Source: Methylobacterium brachiatum (GTDB taxonomy: Bacteria; Pseudomonadota; Alphaproteobacteria; Rhizobiales; Beijerinckiaceae). From it: a stretch of 64,000 nucleotides of DNA. The notes below the pieces were generated by a model. The model was not told where the DNA came from. It saw nothing but the letters and a program-made list of their open reading frames with translations, and searched no databases. Numbering within the stretch: the stretch's first letter is position 1; every line of letters begins with the position of its first letter. Shown piece by piece: positions 52,394 to 60,593 of the stretch. The stretch spans positions 124,001 to 188,000 of the forward strand of contig NZ_JAJALK010000010.1 of the NCBI RefSeq assembly GCF_020523825.1, written 5' to 3'. Made by a program: the position numbers and the translations under genes.

Positions 52394-53710
52394 TCAGCCT
52401 CGGAAGATCTCCGCTTCAAGCCCCGGCCGGTCAGACCGGTTGCGGAGCTGCAGGCTCAATCCACTCCGGCGCGACGCCAGTTCCGCGATGGCCAGCCCGA
52501 GACCGCTCCCCGTCGCACTCTTATGGCGTCCCCGGAAGAAACGCTTCGTCACGTGCGGCAATTCCTCGTCTGGAATGCCTGGACCCTCATCGCGCACGAA
52601 GACGCCCCCGCCCTCCGGTCGCCGTCCCCACTCGATCGTCCCGGTCTCCATGTGCTGCACGGCATTCTCGTGCAGGTTCCTGACAGCGAGGCGCAGGCTG
52701 TCCGGGTCCCCGCGGATCGTGAAGCCCCGCAGCTCGGGATCGATGACGGTCCGGATGCCGGGCGGCGTCCGCATGGTCCTCACGGTCTCGGTGACCAGCG
52801 CGCCCAGCTCGACATCCGTCAACGGCCGGGCTTCCGTGGCGGCGTCGAGCCGGGCGGCGTCGAGGAGCTGGCGAACGAGATGCGCGGTTCGGTCCACCGC
52901 CGCCATGATCTGGCGGAGCGCGGCCCTTGTGACGTCCGGGTCCGTGGCGGCCAGCGCCACCTGGGCCTGGGTCTTCAGGCCGGTCAGCGGCGTACGCAGC
53001 TCGTGCGCGGCGAAGGCTGTCACGTCCCGCTCGTGACGACGGGCCGCTTCGACCTTAAGGAACAAAGCGTTAAGGGCGGCGGCCAGGGGACGCACTTCCG
53101 TCGGCGCCAGTGCGGCGTCGATGGGGCTCATGTCGTCGGCGTCCCGTGCCGCCAGGTTTCGGGCCATCAGCCGCAAGGGGCGGAGGCCACGCCCCAGGCT
53201 CACCCAGATCAGCAAGCCGAGCAGCGGGACGATGAGGAGGGCCGGCGCGAGCAGGCCCATGATGAGGTCCGTGACGAGGCGCTCACGCAAGCCGAGGCGG
53301 TCGCCCACCATGACGCGGACCCCCTTCTCGGGCTCCTCGACGGTGAAGACCCGCCAGGTCTCGCCATCCACCTCGCGCTCTGAGAAGCCCGCCGGCGCAT
53401 CGCTCAGGCGCCGCTCGGGGGCGCCGCTAGACCGTGCCACCATCCGACCGTCGATGGACCAGATCTGGCAGGAGAGCTGCCGTTCGTAGGACATCGGGGC
53501 CTGGAACGTGCGCGGTGTCCCGTCCGAATCCGGGCCGCCCACCGCACCGACGAGCGAGCTGACCATGCGCGCGGCTTCCTGGAGGCGGTTGTCGAGGACC
53601 CGTTCCACCTCGCGCCGGGAGCCCAGGTAGATCCACGCCATGGCGCTCAGCCAGATCAGGCCGGTCGCGAGCAGGAGGATGGCGAAGAGCCTGACGCGCA
53701 GCGACTTCAT
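52394..53710 (-). CDS. sensor histidine kinase
   Basis: 438 aa. TM1 about 7-28, periplasmic sensor 29-148, TM2 about 150-175, then a HAMP-like linker. H-box FAAHELRTPLTGLKTQ (His about 236), N-box NLHENAVQHME, G-boxes VRDEGPGIPDEELP and GSGLGLAIAELASRR. Like QseC/PmrB-type kinases. The periplasmic domain has one cysteine (QLSCQIWSIDG). The ATG overlaps the regulator's stop (ATGA). Confidence 0.92.
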   Translation of the reverse strand: MKSLRVRLFAILLLATGLIWLSAMAWIYLGSRREVERVLDNRLQEAARMVSSLVGAVGGPDSDGTPRTFQAPMSYERQLSCQIWSIDGRMVARSSGAPERRLSDAPAGFSEREVDGETWRVFTVEEPEKGVRVMVGDRLGLRERLVTDLIMGLLAPALLIVPLLGLLIWVSLGRGLRPLRLMARNLAARDADDMSPIDAALAPTEVRPLAAALNALFLKVEAARRHERDVTAFAAHELRTPLTGLKTQAQVALAATDPDVTRAALRQIMAAVDRTAHLVRQLLDAARLDAATEARPLTDVELGALVTETVRTMRTPPGIRTVIDPELRGFTIRGDPDSLRLAVRNLHENAVQHMETGTIEWGRRPEGGGVFVRDEGPGIPDEELPHVTKRFFRGRHKSATGSGLGLAIAELASRRSGLSLQLRNRSDRPGLEAEIFRG

Positions 53711-54369
53711 GCGACGGCCCTCATGCGATAGCCGAGGCCGCGAACCGTCTCGATGGCGTGTTTGCCGATCTTGGCGCGCAGGTTGTGGATGTGGACCTCG
53801 ACCGCGTTGCTCTCGATCTCCTCCTGCCAGCCGTAGAGCCGGTCCTCCAGTTCGGACTTCGAGCGCAGCACGCTCGGCCGTTCCATGAGGGCCGCCAGCA
53901 CCATGAACTCGCGCCGGGAGACGGTGACCGTCGCCCCGTCGACCGTGACGGTCAGGGTGCCGGGGTCGAGCCTAATGCCGCCGTGCTCCAGGCTCGCCGC
54001 CGCTCGTCCCGAGGCCCGCCGCACGACGGCGCGGATCCGGGCGGAGAGCTCGTCGAGATCGAAGGGCTTGCTGAGGTAGTCGTCAGCTCCACCATCGAGC
54101 CCCGCGATCCGGTCCGCCACGGCGTCCCGGGCCGTCAGCAGGAGGACGGGTGTTCGGTCACCGCGGCCGCGCAGGCTGCGCAGCACGTCCAGGCCGGAAC
54201 CGTCCGGCAGCATCAGGTCCAGGACAACGGCACCGAACCGGCTCGCCGCGAGGGCGGCATCGGCGTCGGCGCACGTGGCGACGCAGTCGACCGTCGCGCC
54301 GCTCATGGCGAGGCCGGCCCGGAGGCCGTCCGAGATGATGTGGTCGTCCTCGACGACGAGAATGCGCAT
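53707..54369 (-). CDS. OmpR-family response regulator
   Basis: 220 aa. Receiver: LVVEDDHIISDGL, phospho-acceptor Asp51 in AVVLDLMLPDGSG, DDYLSKPFDLDEL; C-terminal winged helix with VSRREFMVLAALMERPS, EVHIHNLRAKIG and IETVRGLGYRMRA. First gene of the two-component transcript. A CTTAAG doublet sits 38 bases upstream of its start, between it and the divergent dsbD, suggesting autoregulation and control of dsbD. Confidence 0.94.
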   Translation of the reverse strand: MRILVVEDDHIISDGLRAGLAMSGATVDCVATCADADAALAASRFGAVVLDLMLPDGSGLDVLRSLRGRGDRTPVLLLTARDAVADRIAGLDGGADDYLSKPFDLDELSARIRAVVRRASGRAAASLEHGGIRLDPGTLTVTVDGATVTVSRREFMVLAALMERPSVLRSKSELEDRLYGWQEEIESNAVEVHIHNLRAKIGKHAIETVRGLGYRMRAVA

Positions 54370-54407
54370 GCATGTCTCCCTGGCTGTCCGGCACCCTCCG
54401 AGCTTGG

Positions 54408-54424
54408 CTTAAGCCTGGCTTAAG
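54408..54424. promoter_or_regulatory. CTTAAG direct repeat, 11-base spacing, between the regulator and dsbD
   Basis: CTTAAG at 54408-54413 and 54419-54424, embedded in a longer direct repeat (TGGCTTAAGCC / TGGCTTAAGCT). In the divergent interval of the response regulator and dsbD, so it can serve both. Confidence 0.7.
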
Positions 54425-54475
54425 CTGCGCTTCCGACCCGCGGCGGACCGATCCGATCCCGGACCCCGCCCGCTC

Positions 54476-56260
54476 ATGCCGAACCTTTTCGCCCACATTG
54501 GTCTCGCCATCCTCGTCTGGACAGGCGCGGCCCTCTGGTCGCCGGGGCAGTGTCAGGAACAGTCCGCCCGGCGGACGCCTTTCACTCTCACCGCCACCCG
54601 CGAAGCCGACCTCTCGCTCCGCCTGCATTGGACCATTCCTCCCGGCACTTACCTCTACCGGGACAAGATCGGGGCAGAAGCCAGGGCCGGCCTTGAGCTT
54701 CCCGTCAGCACCGCGCCGGGCGAGACCAAGGACGATCCGAATTTCGGGCCCACGGAAGTCTACCACGGCTCGGCCGAGGCCATCGTTCCGGGCACAGCGC
54801 TCGCCAGCCTGCGGGAGGTGCGGGTCACCTTCCAGGGCTGCGCCGAGGGGGGCATCTGCTACCCGCCGGTCACAAAGCGACTGGACCTCGCCGCCCTTGC
54901 AAACGCCGATGCACCCTCAGGCGGCGAAGCCGTCCGTGCCGCCGAGCCTCCCGGCGGGACGGCCACGACGGCCTCGCGCCCGGGCGTCTTTCCCGCCGGA
55001 CCTGCCATCTTCCTCGTCGGCAACCTGACCGGCGTCCTAATGGGGATGTTCGGGCTCGGCCTCCTCCTGGCGTTCACCCCCTGCGTGCTGCCGATGGTGC
55101 CGATCCTGTCGGGCATGCTGGTCCGCTCCTGCCAAGCGCTCACGCCAGGGCGGGGGCTCGTGTTGTCCGGGAGCTACGTCCTCGCCATGGCGGTAGCCTA
55201 TGCTAGCCTCGGCGTCGCGGCGGCATGGCTGGGTCGCAACCTGCAGGTCGCCCTCCAGACACCCCCGGCCCTCGGCCTCATGGCCGCCGCTTTCGCCGCA
55301 CTCGCCCTGTCGATGTTCGGTCTATTCGACCTCCAGGCACCGCGCTGGTGGCGAGATCGCCGGAGTGGCGCGCCCGCGGCGAAAGGGGGATCGATCCTCG
55401 GCGCCGCGCTGCTCGGCTTCAGCTCGGCCCTGATCGTCGGGCCTTGCGTGACGCCGCCTCTCGCCGCCGCGCTCCTGTACGTCGCCCAGACCGGCGACGT
55501 CCTGCGCGGCGCGCTGGCCCTGTTCGCGCTCGGCCTTGGGATGGGCGCACCGCTCGTGCTGGTCGGCACGTTCGGCGCCGGTGTCCTGCCGCGGTCCGGC
55601 CCATGGCTGGTGCGGGCCAAGCAAGCGTTCGGCTTCGTCTTCCTGGCGCTCGCGGTCTCGCTGATCACCCGCCTGCTGCCGGACGGGCTGTCGCTCCTGC
55701 TCTGGGGCGCGCTCGCCATCGGCTTCGGGCTGTCGGTCGCGGCGGTTGCCACGAGCGGCATCCCGGCGCGCGTGGGCAGGACGGCGGGGATCGTGACCGT
55801 CGCCTACGGCTGCGCCCTCGTCGTTGGCGCCGCGGCGGGCGGATCCGCCCCCCTCGGACCGCTCGCCGGCTTCGGCTTTCCGCAGGTGGGTCGGGCCACC
55901 GAGGCCCGCACGGTTTCCTCCGTCTCCGCATTCGAGACCGCCCTCCAGGCCGCACGTGCCGAGGGGAAGCCGGTGCTCATCGAGTTTGCCGCCGACTGGT
56001 GCACCGTCTGCAGGACGAATGAGCGGACGGTCCTGGCCGATTCCGGGGTCCGCGAGAGGCTCAAGGCCGTCTCGGTTATCCGGGCCGACGTCACCCGCGA
56101 CGACGCCGACACGCGTGCCCTGATGCGGCGCTTCGAAGTCGTCGGACCGCCGACCCTCATCCTGATGCGCCCCGACGGGGGCGAGGTGCGGGAGGGTCGC
56201 ACCGAGGGCGAGCTCACGGTCGAGGCCCTGACCCGCCGCCTCGCCCTGGTCGGCGCCTGA
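54476..56260 (+). CDS. dsbD: thiol:disulfide interchange protein DsbD
   Basis: 594 aa with all three DsbD parts: N-terminal periplasmic domain with the cysteine pair in GCAEGGICYPP; eight-helix membrane domain with LAFTPCVLPMVPILSG and IVGPCVTPPLAAALLY; C-terminal thioredoxin domain with ADWCTVCRTNE. Carries electrons from the cytoplasm to periplasmic thiols, here likely DsbA-like, TlpA-like or SoxYZ partners (the role of SoxV/CcdA in other sox clusters). ATG at 54476. Confidence 0.93.
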   Translation: MPNLFAHIGLAILVWTGAALWSPGQCQEQSARRTPFTLTATREADLSLRLHWTIPPGTYLYRDKIGAEARAGLELPVSTAPGETKDDPNFGPTEVYHGSAEAIVPGTALASLREVRVTFQGCAEGGICYPPVTKRLDLAALANADAPSGGEAVRAAEPPGGTATTASRPGVFPAGPAIFLVGNLTGVLMGMFGLGLLLAFTPCVLPMVPILSGMLVRSCQALTPGRGLVLSGSYVLAMAVAYASLGVAAAWLGRNLQVALQTPPALGLMAAAFAALALSMFGLFDLQAPRWWRDRRSGAPAAKGGSILGAALLGFSSALIVGPCVTPPLAAALLYVAQTGDVLRGALALFALGLGMGAPLVLVGTFGAGVLPRSGPWLVRAKQAFGFVFLALAVSLITRLLPDGLSLLLWGALAIGFGLSVAAVATSGIPARVGRTAGIVTVAYGCALVVGAAAGGSAPLGPLAGFGFPQVGRATEARTVSSVSAFETALQAARAEGKPVLIEFAADWCTVCRTNERTVLADSGVRERLKAVSVIRADVTRDDADTRALMRRFEVVGPPTLILMRPDGGEVREGRTEGELTVEALTRRLALVGA

Positions 56261-56294
56261 GCCAGCCGCCTTTGACAACCCCACGGAGACCGTC

Positions 56295-56927
56295 ATGGAC
56301 CGCAGGACCCTGCTCGCCCTTCTGCCCGCCGCCGCGCTCGCGCCGACCCTGCTGGCACCGCCGGGCATGAGCCAAGCCTTCGCCGAAGGCATCGACGCGA
56401 ATGCCATCCTCAACGACCCCGAGGCGCCTGTCTCCGGCAACGCGAAGGGCGACCTGACCATCGTCGCCTTCCTCGATTACAATTGCCCCTTCTGCAAGAA
56501 GTCCGAGCCCGACCTACTCCGGCTGGTGAAAGCGGACGGACGGATCCGCCTCGTCCACAAGGACTGGCCGATCCTCGGCGACGCCTCCGTCTACGGTGCC
56601 CAGCTCGCCCTCGCGGCGAAGTACCAGGGCCGCTACGACGCGGTGCATCGGGCGCTCATGGCCATTCCGGGCCATAAGATCCCGAAGGAGCGGATGCTGG
56701 AAGCCGTGTCCGCCGCGGGCGTCGACATGGCCCGCTTGGAAGAGGACCGGAAAACCCATCAGGCTGAGATCGCCGCTCTGCTCCAGCGCAACCTAGACCA
56801 AGCCGATGCTCTCGGCCTGCAGGGCACGCCCGTCTTCCTGATCGGCCCGCTGAAGGTGGCCGCGGCCCTCGACTTTGACGGATTCAAGCAGGCTGTGACC
56901 CAGGCGCGCGCCAGGGGCCGCTCGTGA
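56295..56927 (+). CDS. exported DsbA-family disulfide protein
   Basis: 210 aa. Signal peptide (RRTLLALLPAAALAPTLLA), thioredoxin site FLDYNCPFCKKSEPD, helical insertion, cis-Pro region LQGTPVFLIGPL. The Com1/DsbA-like subgroup. 34 bases after dsbD, so probably reduced or isomerised by it. Its stop overlaps the next start. Confidence 0.9.
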   Translation: MDRRTLLALLPAAALAPTLLAPPGMSQAFAEGIDANAILNDPEAPVSGNAKGDLTIVAFLDYNCPFCKKSEPDLLRLVKADGRIRLVHKDWPILGDASVYGAQLALAAKYQGRYDAVHRALMAIPGHKIPKERMLEAVSAAGVDMARLEEDRKTHQAEIAALLQRNLDQADALGLQGTPVFLIGPLKVAAALDFDGFKQAVTQARARGRS

Positions 56928-57775
56928 TGCGGCGGGCCTTGCGTCTCCCGGCATTGATCGCGCTCGCCGCGGCACTCGGCGCCTGCACGGCCTCGATGGG
57001 GGCGCCAGCCCGTGTCGCCGGAGCCAGGCCACACATCGCGCCGGATGCCGTGCGCCGGTACGCGACGATCACGGACGAGCCGTTCCCGGTCGAGGCGGTC
57101 GATCCGCGCGACCTCAAGGCCCGCAACGTCCGTCAGGTGGTCGACTTCCCCACGAAGGAGCCGCCCGGCACACTCGTGGTCGATCCCTACAGGCGGTTCC
57201 TCTACCTCGTCCTGGAGGGCGGCAAGGCGATGCGCTACGGGGTCGGCGTCGGCAAGGCGGGTTTCGAATTCACCGGCGAGGCAACGATCGCCCGCAAGGC
57301 CACCTGGCCGCGCTGGACGCCGACGCCCGACATGATCCGCCGGGACCCGGAACGGAATCGGCGCTGGGCCGGCGGCATGCCGGGCGGGGAGAGGAATCCC
57401 CTCGGAGCCCGGGCGCTCTACCTGTTCAAGGACGGCAAGGACACGCTCTACCGCATCCACGGCACCACGGAGCCATGGAGCATCGGCGAGGCGGTCTCCT
57501 CCGGGTGCATCCGCATGCTGAACCAGGACGTCATCGACCTGCATCGGCGCGTGCCCATCGGCACGAAGGTCGTGGTGCTCGGGTCGCGGGGCACCCTCGA
57601 CGCCGCGCGCCGGGTCGGGCCGGAGACGACGGGCAGCGTCGGGAGCGGCACGTCCGCCGGACCGGAGCCTGAGGACGGGTTCGATCACGCGCGGCTCGAC
57701 AGCCTGTCCGCCGGCCACCCGAAGGCTCCGGAGCTGCAGACTGACGACGGAGAGCCCGACGACGACCGTCGTTAG
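56924..57775 (+). CDS. L,D-transpeptidase (ErfK/YbiS/YcfS/YnhG family), probable lipoprotein
   Basis: 283 aa; GTG at 56924 or ATG at 56927. Lipobox-like LGAC near residue 20. YkuD catalytic motif: HGTTEPWSIGEAVSSGCIRML with His and Cys. Makes or attaches 3-3 cross-links in peptidoglycan. The C-terminal 60 residues are disordered and acidic. Why a cell-wall enzyme sits in a redox operon is unclear; its active cysteine may need the DsbD/DsbA pair. Confidence 0.88.
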   Translation: MMRRALRLPALIALAAALGACTASMGAPARVAGARPHIAPDAVRRYATITDEPFPVEAVDPRDLKARNVRQVVDFPTKEPPGTLVVDPYRRFLYLVLEGGKAMRYGVGVGKAGFEFTGEATIARKATWPRWTPTPDMIRRDPERNRRWAGGMPGGERNPLGARALYLFKDGKDTLYRIHGTTEPWSIGEAVSSGCIRMLNQDVIDLHRRVPIGTKVVVLGSRGTLDAARRVGPETTGSVGSGTSAGPEPEDGFDHARLDSLSAGHPKAPELQTDDGEPDDDRR

Positions 57776-57782
57776 GAGCCGA

Positions 57783-58225
57783 ATGCGCGCGGTCCTGCTC
57801 GCGACCTCGGAGCGGGCGCCGCCCCGGCCGGCTCGGCAGCGCCGGCCGGGTACTACGCGGACCAGAAGGTGGTCTATCACAACAGTGGGGGCGGTCCGGA
57901 CGGTACCGCTTACTTCGAACACCTGCTCGGCAATCTGCGCAACCATGTGGAGGCCGTAGGCAAGGAGCACGTCGACATACGCGTGGTGAGCCTCCGCGAC
58001 GGGGTCGCGCTCCTCCAGTCTGCCGTGGACAACAAGGATCTTGCCGGACGCATCGATGCCCTCCGGGCCGCGGGCGTCAGGTTCCTGGTCTGCGCCAACA
58101 CGTTGAGGGAACGGAAAATCGACCGCGGCGCTCTCTACGGCGTGAGCGAGGACGATATCGTGCCGAGCGGCGTCGCCGAGTTGGCGCGCCTGCAGGGCAT
58201 GGGGTTCGACTACATCCACCTTTAG
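57783..58225 (+). pseudogene. DsrE-family exported protein with a frameshift in the signal peptide
   Basis: The ATG at 57783 begins MRAVLLAT and then runs out of frame. The neighbouring frame continues with LGAGAAPAGSAAPAGYYADQK and an intact DsrE core (VVYHNSGGGPDGTAYFEHLL, VRFLVCANTLRERKID, IVPSGVAELARLQGMGFDYI) to the stop at 58225. One missing base near 57807 would join them. In the second frame no start precedes the GTG at 57869, which would give a signal-less protein. Could be a real mutation or a sequencing error. Confidence 0.75.
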
Positions 58226-58262
58226 CTCGGCGAGAAGGCGAGGCCGTTCCGGCGTCCTACCA

Positions 58263-58721
58263 TCAGAGCCTGGCCGCCATGAGCGCGTGACCCGCCCGGG
58301 TGTCGTGGTCGCCCGGGCCCGGTCCGATGGGGCCGAAATCGCCCCGGAGCGCCTTCAGAGCGTTGCGCTCGACCTCAATCTCGCGGGCCGTGCGGAAGCC
58401 GAGCCGCCGAAGCACCGGCAAGGGCGGGCACCAGCCCTGAACGGCGTGCTGGAGCAGGAACGCTGTCACCGCCAGCGGCAGGGCGAGCCAGCGCCGGTCG
58501 GCGGTCATGCCCAGCACGGTTCCGGTGAGCGCCAGCGTCGCGGCATTGGCCTCCAGTGTCCGCTCGATGTCCCACTCCGCGTCGAGCTCGCGTATCCGGC
58601 GACCGATGGCCTGCGGGTGCTCGGCATGCCAGCGGACACTGGCATTGAGGTCGGCGGCGATGCGCTGGTTGTCGTGCGCGCCTGTGTGAAGCGGGACCCG
58701 CTTCGCCGTTCCGGGGATCAT
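58263..58721 (-). CDS. YgaP/DUF2892-like membrane protein
   Basis: 152 aa from ATG at 58721. After a hydrophilic N-terminal 50 residues, RTLEANAATLALTGTVLGMTADRRWLALPLAV and FLLQHAVQGWCPPLPVLRRLGFRTAREIE match the membrane domain that in YgaP is fused to rhodanese. Here there is no rhodanese domain, though a separate rhodanese gene ends the facing operon. It starts 20 bases from the TTAGA/TCTAA cluster, so it is likely in the same regulon. Confidence 0.78.
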   Translation of the reverse strand: MIPGTAKRVPLHTGAHDNQRIAADLNASVRWHAEHPQAIGRRIRELDAEWDIERTLEANAATLALTGTVLGMTADRRWLALPLAVTAFLLQHAVQGWCPPLPVLRRLGFRTAREIEVERNALKALRGDFGPIGPGPGDHDTRAGHALMAARL

Positions 58722-58741
58722 TGGCCATCTCCCTCTTGACG

Positions 58742-58775
58742 TTAGATTAGAAATATCTAATTAAGCATCATCTAA
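58742..58775. promoter_or_regulatory. cluster of TTAGA/TCTAA half-sites, candidate ArsR (BigR-type) operator
   Basis: TTAGA at 58742 and 58747, TCTAA at 58756 and 58771. The central TTAGAAATATCTAA (58747-58760) is a perfect 5+5 palindrome with a 4-base spacer like that at 52009. It lies between the divergent YgaP-like gene and the YeeE-persulfide dioxygenase operon. Confidence 0.68.
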
Positions 58776-58889
58776 TTCTGCTGCGGTTGAGTGCGGGGGG
58801 GCCACCCGTCCAACGACAACCGCGGAAGTGGCCTGAGGATCATGCGGCGCCCACGGGTTTGCCGCTGCCGCAGCTCGGGAGAGATCACC

Positions 58890-59315
58890 ATGGACGGCTT
58901 CACGCCACTCAGCGCTACCCTCGGCGGCCTCATGATCGGCGCCTCCGCAGCCGTGTTCCTGCTCCTCAACGGACGCGTGGCCGGCATCAGCGGCATCCTC
59001 GGTGGGCTGCTCGCCCGGCCGTCACGAGAGACCGGCTGGCGGATCGCCTTTCTGGCCGGCTTGGTCCTGGCGCCGCTGGTCTATGCCGGCCTGGGAGGCA
59101 GCCTGCCGCCGGTGACGGTTGCCACTTCGTTCCCGCTCCTAGTGTTCGCGGGCCTGCTCGTCGGGTTCGGCGCGCGCCTTGGGGCCGGCTGCACCAGCGG
59201 CCATGGCGTCTGCGGCATCGGTCGCGGCTCACCCCGCTCCCTCGTCGCGACGGGCACCTTCATGGCCGTCGCCATCCTGACCGTCCTCGTCACGCGTCGC
59301 CTGCTCGGAGCCTGA
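58890..59315 (+). CDS. YeeE/YedE half-size transporter subunit (PmpA-like)
   Basis: 141 aa from ATG at 58890, preceded by GGGAGAG. Four membrane segments; conserved cysteines in LGAGCTSGHGVCGIGRGS. Half-size YeeE proteins act in pairs; the same gene pair beside a persulfide dioxygenase is known as pmpA/pmpB in BigR-regulated operons. First gene of a five-gene transcript. Confidence 0.88.
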   Translation: MDGFTPLSATLGGLMIGASAAVFLLLNGRVAGISGILGGLLARPSRETGWRIAFLAGLVLAPLVYAGLGGSLPPVTVATSFPLLVFAGLLVGFGARLGAGCTSGHGVCGIGRGSPRSLVATGTFMAVAILTVLVTRRLLGA

Positions 59316-59318
59316 GCC

Positions 59319-59768
59319 ATGGCCAAGATCGCCTCCGCCTTTGCCGTCGGCCTGCTATTCGGGCTCGGCCTGCTCGTCTCCGGCATGGCTAACCCGGCCA
59401 AGGTCCTCGCTTTCCTCGACGTGACCGGACGTTGGGACCCGAGCCTCGCCCTCGTCATGGCGGGCGCCGTCGCGGTCTCGGCCGCTGGCTACTTGATCGC
59501 GAGGCGCAGGCGCCGGCCGCTGCTTGCGCCACGGTTGGAGATCCCGACCCGGCGCGATCTCGATCCGCGCCTGATCACCGGTGCCGCGATCTTCGGTGTG
59601 GGCTGGGGTCTTGCCGGCCTCTGCCCCGGGCCGGCGCTGACCATCCTCACGGTCGTTCCAGCCCAGGCCGCCACTTTCGTGGCCGCCATGGTCGTCGGCA
59701 TGCTGCTGTTCCGCCTTGTGCCCTCGGCGGCCTCGAAGCCCTCGGCGGTGCAGGGAGTGGACGCGTGA
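59319..59768 (+). CDS. YeeE/YedE half-size transporter subunit (PmpB-like, DUF6691)
   Basis: 149 aa. Segments FAVGLLFGLGLLVSGMANPAKVLAFLD (typical start), DPRLITGAAIFGVGWGLAGLCPGPALT with the conserved cysteine. 3 bases after its partner; the stop overlaps the next ATG. Confidence 0.9.
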   Translation: MAKIASAFAVGLLFGLGLLVSGMANPAKVLAFLDVTGRWDPSLALVMAGAVAVSAAGYLIARRRRRPLLAPRLEIPTRRDLDPRLITGAAIFGVGWGLAGLCPGPALTILTVVPAQAATFVAAMVVGMLLFRLVPSAASKPSAVQGVDA

Positions 59769-60574
59769 TGCCCAACTTGCTGACATCCGGCCTCGCGACC
59801 GGCTCGGGCGGGGTCGTCGGCGTGATCCTCGGCCTCGTTGGCGGAGGGGGCTCGATCCTGGCAGTTCCGCTCCTGACCTACGTGGTCGGGGTGAGCTCGC
59901 CTCACGTGGCCATCGGCACGAGCGCCCTGGCGGTTTCGGCCAGTGCGGCGGGCAACCTCGTCCCGCATTGGCGCGCCGGGATGGTGAAGTGGCGGTGCGC
60001 GGCGGTGTTCTCGCTCGCCGGTGTCCTTGGTGCGCTCGCCGGCTCGGCGGCGGCCAAGGCGGTCGCTGGGCAGAGCTTGCTGGCCCTGTTCGGGGTCGTG
60101 ATGCTCGTCGTCGGGGGTATGATGCTGCGCAAGCGGCGCGGCGCGGGCGATCCGGACGTGCGCCTGACCAAGCAGAGCGCCCCGGTGCTCCTGCCCTGGC
60201 TGCTCGGCATCGGCTTCGCCGTGGGCCTGTTCTCCGGCTTCTTCGGCATCGGCGGAGGGTTCCTGATCGTGCCGGGCCTGATGCTGGCGACGGCCATGCC
60301 CCTGCCGATGGCCATCGGCACCTCGCTGGTTGCGGTCAGCGCCTTCGGCGCCGCCACCGCGGCGAGCTACGCCGCCTCCGGCCTGATCGATTGGCCGCTC
60401 GCCGGCCTGTTCATCCTCGGAGGCATGCTCGGCGGCGTCGCGGGCGCCCGCCTCGGCAAGCGCCTCGCCGCGCACAAGCGCGCCCTGACCATCACCTTCG
60501 CCGGCCTCGTCATCCTGGTCGGCCTCTATGTCGTCGCCCGCGGAGCGCTACCGCTCCTCGGCGCGGCGACCTGA
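59768..60574 (+). CDS. TauE/SafE-family sulfite/organosulfonate exporter
   Basis: 268 aa, ATG at 59768 overlapping the stop before it. About eight membrane segments and two family repeats, with GLVGGGGSILAVPLLTYVVG and FGIGGGFLIVPGLMLA. Likely exports sulfite made by the persulfide dioxygenase encoded next. Confidence 0.92.
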   Translation: MPNLLTSGLATGSGGVVGVILGLVGGGGSILAVPLLTYVVGVSSPHVAIGTSALAVSASAAGNLVPHWRAGMVKWRCAAVFSLAGVLGALAGSAAAKAVAGQSLLALFGVVMLVVGGMMLRKRRGAGDPDVRLTKQSAPVLLPWLLGIGFAVGLFSGFFGIGGGFLIVPGLMLATAMPLPMAIGTSLVAVSAFGAATAASYAASGLIDWPLAGLFILGGMLGGVAGARLGKRLAAHKRALTITFAGLVILVGLYVVARGALPLLGAAT

Positions 60575-60593
60575 ACCCGGACGGAGGAGATTC

